From NCBI GenBank assembly GCA_045644725.1, contig JAZRHK010000186.1, positions 1-28,491 of the forward strand: 28,491 nt of DNA. The letters run 5' to 3'. Of the stretch, positions 16,576-24,113 are shown in pieces (within the stretch, counting starts at the first letter, position 1; every line of letters starts with the position of its first letter). The position numbers were made by a program, and so were the translations under genes. Origin of the DNA: CAAGNP01 sp045644725 (GTDB lineage: Bacteria > Bacteroidota > Bacteroidia > Bacteroidales > UBA932). The notes beneath the pieces are model-generated. The model ran no database searches and had not been told where the DNA came from. It saw only the letters and a list, made by a program, of their open reading frames with translations.

Positions 16576-17451
16576 ATGATTCTATCAATGACCGGCTACG
16601 GAAAAGCCGAAAAAAGCACTTCTACAGAGAAATATACAGTCGAAATCCGCTCACTGAACGGTAAGAACTGCGACCTATCCATAAAAAGTTCACTTATTCC
16701 TCGCGACAAGGAGATAGAGATGAGGCAGCATCTTGCACAGATGCTTGTAAGGGGCAATATTGACATGTTTGCCTCCGTCGAGCAGATAGGGACAGTCTCT
16801 TCGAAGAAGATCAACAGGGATATCCTGATGGACTACTACCGCCAGGTAACCGAGGCAATAGCAGACACCCCATTCCCTGGCAACTATGCTGATGCAATAT
16901 TCCCCGCATTGCTCAAATTGCCCGATGTCATTGAGACTCAGCGCACAGAGATGAGCGACGAGAGTTGGGATGCATTGCATGCTGCCATCATAGAGGCCGC
17001 GGAGCACCTTATCGGATTCAGAACCCGCGAGGGTGAGACACTCCGCGAAGATGTTACCAAAAGGGTGAACCTTATCTGCTCATTTGTGGATGAGGTGGAG
17101 AAATTTGAAGCGGAGAGAATCACCGCAGTTCGCGAGAGGTTGACATCCAAAATCAAAGAGCTTTGTGCCCAATGCGACGACAACAGACTGGAGCAGGAGC
17201 TCATTTTCTATGTGGAGAAGCTCGACATCAATGAAGAGAAAGTGCGTCTCCGCCAGCACTGCCGCTATTTCCTCGAGACAGTTGAGAAAGAGGAACACCC
17301 AGGCAAGAAACTCGGCTTCATCGCACAGGAGATGGGACGCGAGATCAATACCATGGGTTCAAAAGCCAACCACGTGGAGATCCAGAAGTGGGTGGTAAGG
17401 ATGAAAGACGAACTCGAAAAAATTAAAGAACAATCACTTAATATTCTATAA
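16576..17451 (+). CDS. yicC: YicC/YloC-family endoribonuclease
   Basis: A 291-residue protein of the YicC family, members of which have been reported as endoribonucleases acting on RNA turnover. The diagnostic start MILSMTGYGKAE is present, as is the C-terminal DUF1732 segment KKLGFIAQEMGREINTMGSK followed by helices rich in Glu and Lys. The length is normal. No clear TAnnTTTG box is visible; the leader contains only TACACCTTT (16541-16549 region), which has the wrong spacing. In many bacteria yicC is followed by gmk; here the next gene, 3 nt downstream, is a secreted Tricorn-like protease, so the two may be translationally coupled. Confidence 0.93.
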   Translation: MILSMTGYGKAEKSTSTEKYTVEIRSLNGKNCDLSIKSSLIPRDKEIEMRQHLAQMLVRGNIDMFASVEQIGTVSSKKINRDILMDYYRQVTEAIADTPFPGNYADAIFPALLKLPDVIETQRTEMSDESWDALHAAIIEAAEHLIGFRTREGETLREDVTKRVNLICSFVDEVEKFEAERITAVRERLTSKIKELCAQCDDNRLEQELIFYVEKLDINEEKVRLRQHCRYFLETVEKEEHPGKKLGFIAQEMGREINTMGSKANHVEIQKWVVRMKDELEKIKEQSLNIL

Positions 17452-17454
17452 ATT

Positions 17455-20400
17455 ATGCGTAAAACACTTTGTTTTCTTTTAATGCTCCTCCCTGCGTTGA
17501 TGACAGCAGAGGAGGCACGCTTGCTCCGTTTCCCTTCAGTGGGAGGAGACAAAATTGCTTTTACCTACGCCGGTGATCTATATACCGTACCGGTAAATGG
17601 AGGCCACGCCACCAAGATCACTTCGCATATCGGTTATGAGACATTCTCACGCTTCTCACCCGACGGAAAGACCATCGCCTTCACCGGACAATATGACGGC
17701 AATACCGAAGTCTACCTTATCCCTGCAGAGGGTGGTACACCTCAGAGACTCACCTATACAGCTACCCTTGACCGCGATGATATCGGCGACCGCATGGGCC
17801 CCAACAATATCGTAATGTGCTGGACCCCAGACGGTAAAGATGTGGTATTCCGCACCCGCTGGTACACCTTCTCAGGCCTCAGAGGTCTCCTTTACCACGC
17901 ACCTGTGGATGGATCAGACCTCAAACAGATCCCTACCACAGAGGGTGGCTTCTGCTCATACTCACCTGATGGCAAAAAACTTGCTCTCAACCGTATGTTC
18001 CGCGAATTCCGCACCTGGAAATACTACCGCGGAGGACAGGCAGATGACATCTGGATCAACACTGTAGGGACCACTGAACTGGTAAATGTGACCAACAACC
18101 CTGCTCAGGACATCTTCCCTATGTGGGTAGGTGAAGAGATCTATTTTATGTCAGATAGGGACCACACCATGAACCTCTTCTGCTACAACATGACCACAGG
18201 CCAGACCCGCAAGGTTACAGATTTCAAAGAGTACGACTGCAAATTCCCATCATATTCTCAGGACTATGTGGTATTTGAGAATGGTGGCTACATCTACAAA
18301 TACGACATCAAAGCGGGCAAATGCGAAAAGGTAAACATCACCCTCTCATCTGATGGTGTTTATGCACGCGGCAAATTGTCTGCAGCCCCTGGTGCCGGTT
18401 CAGGAATGGGTATGTTCCGCGGCGGCTTCAGCCTTTCACCTGATGGGGAAAGGGTACTTGCCACACACCGTGGAGACATCTTCAATATCCCTGCTGCCAA
18501 AGGCGCTACTTACCAGGTTACATCGTCATCTGCATCTCAGGAGAGGGAGCCGGTATGGTCACCTGACGGCAAAAAAATCGCCTACTTCTCAGATGCATCG
18601 GGAGAATACCAGGTATATGTAGCTGACGCTGCAAACCCTACAGAGGGGAAACAGCTCACCAAATTCAAAACCGGCTACCCCCAGGGTCTCACATGGTCAC
18701 CGGATTCAAAGAAGCTATATTTCTCAGATGAGAAAAAGAACACATATTCACTTGACGTAGAGTCAAAGAAACTCACCAATATCTTCTACGGCAAATTCGG
18801 AGGGATGAGAGGTTATGATATCTCACCTGATGGTGCCTGGATGGCATATTCAGCTGCAGCCCAGAACAATGTATCTGTGGTTTATCTTCTCAATCTGGCA
18901 GATGGCAAACAATACCCAGTCACCACCACCTGGTATGACTCTTATTCACCAGTATTCTCCGCTGACGGCAAATACCTATTCTTCACCTCAGCTAGAGAGT
19001 TCCAGTCGAGATATTCAAGAGTGGAGTGGAATGCCGCTTATGAGGTTTCAAACTACATGTTCGTAGTGCCATTGGCTAAGGCTACCCCTGCTCCTACCCT
19101 TCTTAAAGGTGATGAATACAGCCCTGTAGCAGAGACAAAAGGTGACAAACCTGCCCCTGGCAAACCTGGTGCAGCACCTGCTCCTGCAGCCAAAACTGTA
19201 GTGGACACAGATGGTCTTATCGAGAGGGCAGCCGTTCTTCCTCTAGGTTCTGGACGTTTCAGCATCATCGGTTGCTGGGGTGACAACCTCTACTATACCA
19301 AAGGTGGTGAGACCTGCAAACTCTCACTCAAGGATATGAAGGAGTCAAAACTTGGCAAAGACAGAGTTCTGACACTTACCCCTGACAACAAAAAAGCCCT
19401 CGTAATGTCAAAAGGTGCCCTTAAAGTGGTTTCTACCCAAAGTTTCAAGGGTGAGGCTACAGTTCCAATGGGTGATATGAGGGTCTCAATCGACTACTCT
19501 CAGGAGTGGAAACAGATCTTCGACGAGACCTGGAGGGTATTCAGAGACCATTTCTATCTTGAGAATATGCACGGCAAAAATTGGAAAGCTATCCATGACA
19601 AATATGCAGTCCTTCTACCATATGTACAGCATAGACAGGACCTCACATATATTATCGGTGAGATGATTGCAGAGCTCAATATCGGTCACGCATACGTAAC
19701 TACCGGTGAAGCTCCTCGTGCTGAAAGGGTAAAAGTGGGTCTTCTTGGCGGACAGTTCGCTAAAGACAAGTCGGGATATTTCCAAGTGACCAAGATCTTC
19801 CAGGGTGAAGACTGGTCTAAGACCAACCGCTCGCCACTTGCCGAGCCTGGTCTTGGGGTAAAAGTGGGTGACTATGTTTTGGCTGTTAACGGCAAATCGC
19901 TCAAGGATGTGAAGAATATCTACGAGACACTTGTAGGTAAAGTGGGTTCAATGGTGGCGCTTAAGGTGAACACTACCCCTTCAGAGGAGGGTGCCCGCAC
20001 CATCTACGTGAAACCTATTGCAGACGAGACTCAGCTTGCTTATTACGAGTGGGTACACAACAATATCAAGAAAGTAAACGAGATGAGTAACGGTCAGATC
20101 GGCTATATCCATATCCCTGATATGAGTACAGTAGGTCTTGATGAGTTCACCAAACTCTTCTACACCCAGCTTGACAAGAAAGCCCTTATCATCGACGACC
20201 GTATGAATGGCGGCGGAAACGTATCTCCTATGATCATCGAAAGACTTCAGAGGGAAGTTTACCGTATGAATATGTACCGCAACGGTTCAGAGGGTCTTGC
20301 TACCATTCCTGAGTCTACACACCATGGTCCAAAGGTTTGTCTTGTGGACAAATACTCATCATCAGATGGTGACCTATTCCCATACGGCTTCCAGAAGCTC

Positions 20401-20697
20401 GGTATCGGTCCACTTATCGGTACACGCACCTGGGGTGGTATCGTGGGTATCTCAGGCTCTAAACCTTATGTTGACGGACAGGATGTAAGGACTCCTTTCT
20501 TCACATCTTACTCTACAGACGGCAAATGGATTCTTGAAAATGAAGGTGTCACACCTGACATCTACGTGGACATCAACCCATTTGAGGACTACCTTGGCAA
20601 CGACGCACAGCTAAAGAAAGCAGTAGAAGTGCTTCTTGAGCAGATCAAGACATACCCTCAGCTCCCTGGCGTCCCAAAACCACGTGTGATGGACTAA
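17455..20697 (+). CDS. Secreted Tricorn-like S41 protease
   Basis: A 1080-residue exported peptidase. A signal peptide (about residues 1-18, hydrophobic FLLMLLPALMTA) is followed by beta-propeller blades with repeated F/Y-SPDGK motifs (68-72, 169-173, 327-331, 368-372, 413-418, 456-460, 501-505). A Pro/Ala linker (565-580) leads to a second set of strands, the C1 core (about 680-760), a PDZ domain (about 760-855, GLGVKVGDYVLAVNGKSL) and the S41 catalytic domain. Expected active-site residues are H745, the Ser cluster 968-970 before DGD, and E1028 in the ENEGVTPDI segment. Glycine rather than serine precedes H745. Bacteroidota versions are thought to degrade peptides in the periplasm. It follows yicC by 3 nt and ends before a strong terminator. 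Confidence 0.9.
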   Translation: MRKTLCFLLMLLPALMTAEEARLLRFPSVGGDKIAFTYAGDLYTVPVNGGHATKITSHIGYETFSRFSPDGKTIAFTGQYDGNTEVYLIPAEGGTPQRLTYTATLDRDDIGDRMGPNNIVMCWTPDGKDVVFRTRWYTFSGLRGLLYHAPVDGSDLKQIPTTEGGFCSYSPDGKKLALNRMFREFRTWKYYRGGQADDIWINTVGTTELVNVTNNPAQDIFPMWVGEEIYFMSDRDHTMNLFCYNMTTGQTRKVTDFKEYDCKFPSYSQDYVVFENGGYIYKYDIKAGKCEKVNITLSSDGVYARGKLSAAPGAGSGMGMFRGGFSLSPDGERVLATHRGDIFNIPAAKGATYQVTSSSASQEREPVWSPDGKKIAYFSDASGEYQVYVADAANPTEGKQLTKFKTGYPQGLTWSPDSKKLYFSDEKKNTYSLDVESKKLTNIFYGKFGGMRGYDISPDGAWMAYSAAAQNNVSVVYLLNLADGKQYPVTTTWYDSYSPVFSADGKYLFFTSAREFQSRYSRVEWNAAYEVSNYMFVVPLAKATPAPTLLKGDEYSPVAETKGDKPAPGKPGAAPAPAAKTVVDTDGLIERAAVLPLGSGRFSIIGCWGDNLYYTKGGETCKLSLKDMKESKLGKDRVLTLTPDNKKALVMSKGALKVVSTQSFKGEATVPMGDMRVSIDYSQEWKQIFDETWRVFRDHFYLENMHGKNWKAIHDKYAVLLPYVQHRQDLTYIIGEMIAELNIGHAYVTTGEAPRAERVKVGLLGGQFAKDKSGYFQVTKIFQGEDWSKTNRSPLAEPGLGVKVGDYVLAVNGKSLKDVKNIYETLVGKVGSMVALKVNTTPSEEGARTIYVKPIADETQLAYYEWVHNNIKKVNEMSNGQIGYIHIPDMSTVGLDEFTKLFYTQLDKKALIIDDRMNGGGNVSPMIIERLQREVYRMNMYRNGSEGLATIPESTHHGPKVCLVDKYSSSDGDLFPYGFQKLGIGPLIGTRTWGGIVGISGSKPYVDGQDVRTPFFTSYSTDGKWILENEGVTPDIYVDINPFEDYLGNDAQLKKAVEVLLEQIKTYPQLPGVPKPRVMD

Positions 20698-20709
20698 CAC
20701 ACTGATACT

Positions 20710-20755
20710 ACGTCACACCCGACGACTCACGTCACACCCGACCCCGCTTGGGTGT
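20710..20755. repeat. 14 bp direct repeat and small hairpin
   Basis: ACGTCACACCCGAC occurs at 20710-20723 and again at 20729-20742. ACACCC in the second copy (20734-20739) can pair with GGGTGT (20750-20755). This sits between the protease stop codon and its terminator. Confidence 0.6.
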
Positions 20756-20761
20756 CTCAAT

Positions 20762-20790
20762 AAAAAAGGCACGGACCCCGTGCCTTTTTT
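20762..20790. terminator. Rho-independent terminator after the protease gene
   Basis: AAAAAAGGCACGG, loop ACC, CCGTGCCTTTTTT: a perfect 13 bp inverted repeat with a GC-rich core and a T tract, 65 bp after the stop codon. The A tract on the other side makes it bidirectional in principle. Confidence 0.9.
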
Positions 20791-20826
20791 ACATCCACCA
20801 TTCACACACCCTGACTACACAGCCCC

Positions 20827-21299
20827 CACCTCTGCAAAGAGTCGCTAACGACTTTGCGGAGTGCGTTAGGCGAACAAACGGCAAATCTCCGTGTGGCGAA
20901 GCCAATGCCGGATTCTGTCTGAAGACGTTAGGACGACGAAGTCGGACTATAAGGATGAGTTATCCGGCAAGGAGATGTGAGTGCAGTGAGCAGCACGGAG
21001 CAATCCGTCGTGAGCGACTTTGCAGAGGTGGGGTAAAAGGGTGCAAATAACTTTGCGGAGTGCGTTAGGCGAACAAACGGCAAATCTTCGTCTGGCGAAG
21101 CCAATGCCGGATTTTGTCTGAAGACGTTAGGACGACGAAGTCGGACTATAAGGTCGTGAGCATAAGTGAGTGTCCAGTGGACAGTCACTGCGAGCAGCAC
21201 CTTAGCGGAGATGTGAGTGCAGTGAGCAGCACGGAGCAATCCGTCGTGAGCGACTTTGCAGAGGTGTATGCAACAGCTGTGTAGCATTTTCCCGAAAAA
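20827..21299. repeat. Modular palindromic element, long form with two hairpin-rich inserts
   Basis: It has the same skeleton as 1277-1376: CACCTCTGCAAAGAGTCG-CTAA-CGACTTTGCGGAG (20827-20861), linker GTGGGGTAAAA (21028-21038), a degenerate second module (21039-21060) and the 23 bp tail ending CCCGAAAAA (21277-21299). Between TTTGCGGAG and the linker or tail lie insert A (20862-21027, 166 bp) and insert B (21061-21263, 203 bp). Each is bounded by TTTGCGGAG before and TTTGCAGAG at its end. The inserts share about 93 bp at the left (three mismatches) and about 57 bp at the right, and differ only in the middle (16 bp versus 53 bp). They contain short hairpins such as TGGC-GAA-GCCA and CGAC-GAA-GTCG. 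Long open frames across it on both strands look like by-products of the repeat. Its terminal arms make a perfect 16 bp inverted repeat (20824-20839 with 21018-21033). Confidence 0.85.
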
Positions 21300-21348
21300 G
21301 TGTCACTGCGGTACCCTAAAATGGCTATTTCCCCTGATTTTTAACACC

Positions 21349-21448
21349 ACTGTGACAATTTTCATACGAAATACTGCACAGCCCCACTCAAAAATAAGAC
21401 TGCGACAAGTTTCATGAAAAAAACGGCACAGTCTCGCTCTTTGGACTA
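21349..21448. repeat. Two 50 bp tandem units with the same two-stem fold
   Basis: Units 21349-21398 and 21399-21448 agree at about 30 of their first 40 positions and diverge after that. Each has an outer stem (CTGTG with CACAG in unit 1; CTGCG with CACAG, one wobble, in unit 2) and an inner stem (TTTC-ATAC-GAAA in unit 1; TTTCATGAAA in unit 2). They lie just beyond the end of the eight-gene minus-strand operon. Confidence 0.6.
21389..21433 (-). terminator. Likely terminator of the nusB operon
   Basis: On the minus strand GACTGTG (21427-21433) pairs with CGCAGTC (21398-21404), 7 bp with one wobble, and is followed by TTATTTTTG. The loop is long, about 22 nt, and holds its own palindrome TTTCATGAAA. 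It begins about 28 bp after the lipoprotein stop codon. Confidence 0.5.
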
Positions 21449-21460
21449 AAAATGAACATA

Positions 21461-22354
21461 TTACCTCTCTTGGAGTTTCTTCCTGAGGGTAGTCATCTGA
21501 GCAAAATAGCATTTGCTTTCAGCAAAGTCGAGCCACTTGTGGGCAATATCATAGCGGCCAAGAATCTCACAAGCAACAGCCAAGTTATAAGCAGCCGCCC
21601 CCTGTTTCATAGGAGACCCCGATTTAACCAGGTCAAGCCATATATCAATGGCCTGTTCCCATTTGAAATCATATGCAAGATAGTAGGCGGCTTCCCATTT
21701 TGAGCCACTGAAACACAAGATCATCCTCTCTTCCTGATTCCAGGAGGGGAGAAAAATCTCTGATACTTTTTCGCCTACGCCCCTGAAAGCTTCCTTGAGA
21801 TGTGCATTGGCCTGGGCAATCGCCATAGAGTTAGGAACCTGACCTTCACCCATAACGGTCCATACAACAGTGTCGACAACTTGCCTACAATATATGGACT
21901 CCAATTTAAGAAAATCGTATGCCTGCACATTAAAGATTACAGGCAAAGAAACCTGCACTACATTTTCACCACCTCTGGCCAGTATAAAACTACCTACAGA
22001 TAGAGAATCAATTGATATAAGCAAATCACTTTCGGTCTGGACTGCCAAAAGATCAAGAGTTCCCGACTCACTGCCCCCCTCTACTGTCATAGGGACAGCA
22101 TATACCCCTAAAGCCCCTTCTCCAAGTCCCAACTCAGATTCAATCTTCTGGGCAACACCCATTCCTAATTCAGATACCAGAGCGCTATCCCTGTCACCCA
22201 CCCGCACCATTGAAATTACAGACAACCTTCTCCCCTCAAAAGGGATCAGATTATCTGTTTTCCCCTTCGACTCCACACTTACATAAGTCTTCGAGGGGCC
22301 ACAGGATGTGAGCCACAAGAATGCTAGGATTAACAGCACGAAAGTTCTTTTCAT
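21461..22354 (-). CDS. Lipoprotein of unknown function (DUF6340-like)
   Basis: A 297-residue lipoprotein. MKRTFVLLILAFLWLTSC is a type II signal peptide with lipobox L15-T16-S17-C18. The body is alpha/beta, and the last 80 residues include a TPR-like helix pair (AAYNLAVACEILGRYDIAHKWLDFAESKC). The layout resembles the Bacteroidota DUF6340 lipoproteins; that label is from memory of the family and is not verified. Its role is unknown, though a periplasmic or outer-membrane scaffold is plausible from the TPR. The start is 6 nt after the rimO stop, so it is the last gene of the nusB operon, followed by a likely terminator. Confidence 0.8.
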   Translation of the reverse strand: MKRTFVLLILAFLWLTSCGPSKTYVSVESKGKTDNLIPFEGRRLSVISMVRVGDRDSALVSELGMGVAQKIESELGLGEGALGVYAVPMTVEGGSESGTLDLLAVQTESDLLISIDSLSVGSFILARGGENVVQVSLPVIFNVQAYDFLKLESIYCRQVVDTVVWTVMGEGQVPNSMAIAQANAHLKEAFRGVGEKVSEIFLPSWNQEERMILCFSGSKWEAAYYLAYDFKWEQAIDIWLDLVKSGSPMKQGAAAYNLAVACEILGRYDIAHKWLDFAESKCYFAQMTTLRKKLQER

Positions 22355-22360
22355 AATATA

Positions 22361-23686
22361 TTATTTGAATTCACCCAGAAGGTCATACTCATTTGCGCCG
22401 GTAATTGCAGCATCTGCAAATGTACCGATACGGGCAGGATCAAATTCACCTCCGAGAAGCACCTCTCCGTCCACTTCTGGTGATTCTTTAGAAGTGCGGG
22501 CCACATATACGCCATCAGTAAACGAGTCCACAAGAACCCTCTCCACCGAGCCGACACGTGACTGGTTGAACTCAAGTGAGATGCCCGACTGGAGCTCCAT
22601 CAGCTCTTCATATCTCTCCTGCTTGATACCCTTGCGGACTGTATCCTTGAGGTTCTCTGCCCCCCAGGTTCCCTCCTCCTCAGAATAGGGAAATGCACCG
22701 AGGCGCTCAAATTTATACTCCTGCACAAAATTCAGCAAATCCTGGAATTCCCTCTTGCCCTCGCCCGGGTGCCCCACAATCATAGTGGTTCTGAGGACAA
22801 TGCCTGGCACTTTTTCCCTCATCTTCTCCACAAGGGCACGGGTCTGCTTCCCGTCAATATTGCGGCGCATTGCTGCAAGCACCTTGTCAGCAGAGTGCTG
22901 AAGGGGAATATCCATATATTTGCACACCTTAGGGGAATGTGCCATAATCTCAAGGACATCCTCCGGGAATGAGGCCGGATACGAGTAGTGGATGCGTATC
23001 CACTCTATACCTGGAATCTCCTCAAGCTTGAGAATAAGCTCTCCGAGGGCCCTTTTTCTGTATATGTCAAGACCATAATATGTGGTATCCTGAGCAATAA
23101 GAATCAGCTCCTTAACCCCTATTGATGCAAGGTACTGCGCCTCACGGACAAGATCCTCAATGGGTATGGAGATGTGACGTCCCCTGATTCCAGGGATAGC
23201 ACAATATGAGCACTGTCTGTCGCATCCCTCAGATATTTTAAGGTAGGCATAGTGCTTGGGGGTGGTAAGGTATCTCCGGGTCAGGAGCAATGGGTTTTTC
23301 TCCACACCCAGATAAGCAAGTATATTATCCAGATCATAAGCGCCGAAGAAACGGTCCACCTCCGGGATAGCCTCTACGAGCTCATCACGATAGCGCTGCG
23401 AAAGGCAGCCCCACACCAGCACCTGGGAGATATGCCCCTTCGTTTTAGCATCCACACCCTCGAGGATAGCCTGAATGGACTCCTCCTTGGCATCTCCGAT
23501 AAAGCCACAGGTGTTGATAATAAGGACATCCACACCGGCAGTGGCCAAATCCTCCCCTTCGGGTGAGATGGTCATACCGGCATGTTCCAATTGGGCCAGA
23601 AGGTGCTCGGAGTCCACTTTATTCTTGGAACAGCCGAGGGTAGCTACCTGGACCTTCAGTGGCTTATGATTACTCTGCTGACTCAT
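22361..23686 (-). CDS. rimO: Ribosomal protein uS12 methylthiotransferase RimO
   Basis: A 441-residue radical-SAM enzyme that adds a methylthio group to an aspartate of ribosomal protein S12. The N-terminal MTTase domain carries the first cluster ligands C19 (TLGCSKNKVD), C60 (NTCGF) and C94 (WGCLSQR). The radical-SAM CxxxCxxC is C155, C159, C162 (EGCDRQCSYCAIP). A C-terminal TRAM domain covers about residues 375-441. VDSEHLLAQ and CSKNKVDSE favour RimO over MiaB. A start 10 codons upstream is open, but MSQQSN at 23686 overlaps the previous gene by only 17 nt, has a purine-rich run just before it, and gives the usual N-terminus. Confidence 0.94.
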   Translation of the reverse strand: MSQQSNHKPLKVQVATLGCSKNKVDSEHLLAQLEHAGMTISPEGEDLATAGVDVLIINTCGFIGDAKEESIQAILEGVDAKTKGHISQVLVWGCLSQRYRDELVEAIPEVDRFFGAYDLDNILAYLGVEKNPLLLTRRYLTTPKHYAYLKISEGCDRQCSYCAIPGIRGRHISIPIEDLVREAQYLASIGVKELILIAQDTTYYGLDIYRKRALGELILKLEEIPGIEWIRIHYSYPASFPEDVLEIMAHSPKVCKYMDIPLQHSADKVLAAMRRNIDGKQTRALVEKMREKVPGIVLRTTMIVGHPGEGKREFQDLLNFVQEYKFERLGAFPYSEEEGTWGAENLKDTVRKGIKQERYEELMELQSGISLEFNQSRVGSVERVLVDSFTDGVYVARTSKESPEVDGEVLLGGEFDPARIGTFADAAITGANEYDLLGEFK

Positions 23687-24095
23687 TTTCGTCCTCTTCA
23701 GGAGAGACAAAATCAAGAGAAGCGTACTCCTTCAGGATGTTGTACCATTGAACCACTTTCTTCATGTGTGAAACATAGAAACGGTCCCTGTCGTATGTAG
23801 GAAGAGCTTTCTCAAAGAAACTCACAAGCACTTTGGAGTCAGATTTTGCATCTGGGGCCTTCTCTTCACCAAGGGTTTCCTTCATTTTAAGGAATACTTC
23901 TCTAAGAGGAAGTTCCTCTTCATCTGTATAGATAGCGATATCTGAAAGTGCGGTAACCTTTGCGGTCATACCGAATACTGTTCTTTTTTTGGTGGCCAAT
24001 GCTTCAGCGACTACGCCCGACTTTGCCTGTGACACATATTCAAACAGGCCCTGCTCGCCTGAAACTGATAGAATTCTTTGTAGATCTGTTGCCAT
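23670..24095 (-). CDS. DUF5606 family protein
   Basis: A 141-residue cytoplasmic protein of unknown function found across Bacteroidota. The start MATDLQRILSVSGEQGLFEYVSQAKSGVVAE, of which RILSVSGEQGLF is the recognisable core, introduces a compact N-terminal domain. A helical C-terminal part (KVLVSFFEKALPTYDRDRFYVSHMKKVVQWYNIL) and a very acidic tail follow. No catalytic motif, signal peptide or membrane segment is seen. It starts 18 nt after the TerB/DnaJ gene and overlaps rimO by 17 nt. Its fixed place in a translation and coenzyme operon suggests a housekeeping role, but none is known to me. Confidence 0.85.
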   Translation of the reverse strand: MATDLQRILSVSGEQGLFEYVSQAKSGVVAEALATKKRTVFGMTAKVTALSDIAIYTDEEELPLREVFLKMKETLGEEKAPDAKSDSKVLVSFFEKALPTYDRDRFYVSHMKKVVQWYNILKEYASLDFVSPEEDENESAE

Positions 24096-24113
24096 TTTTC
24101 TTGTTATTTTAAA

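Noticed and set aside
20748..21287. Open frames of 100 (plus) and 119 (minus) residues across the long repeat element
   Set aside because: They run through duplicated hairpin DNA, lack promoter boxes and recognisable domains, and encode the same peptide stretch twice only because the DNA is repeated.
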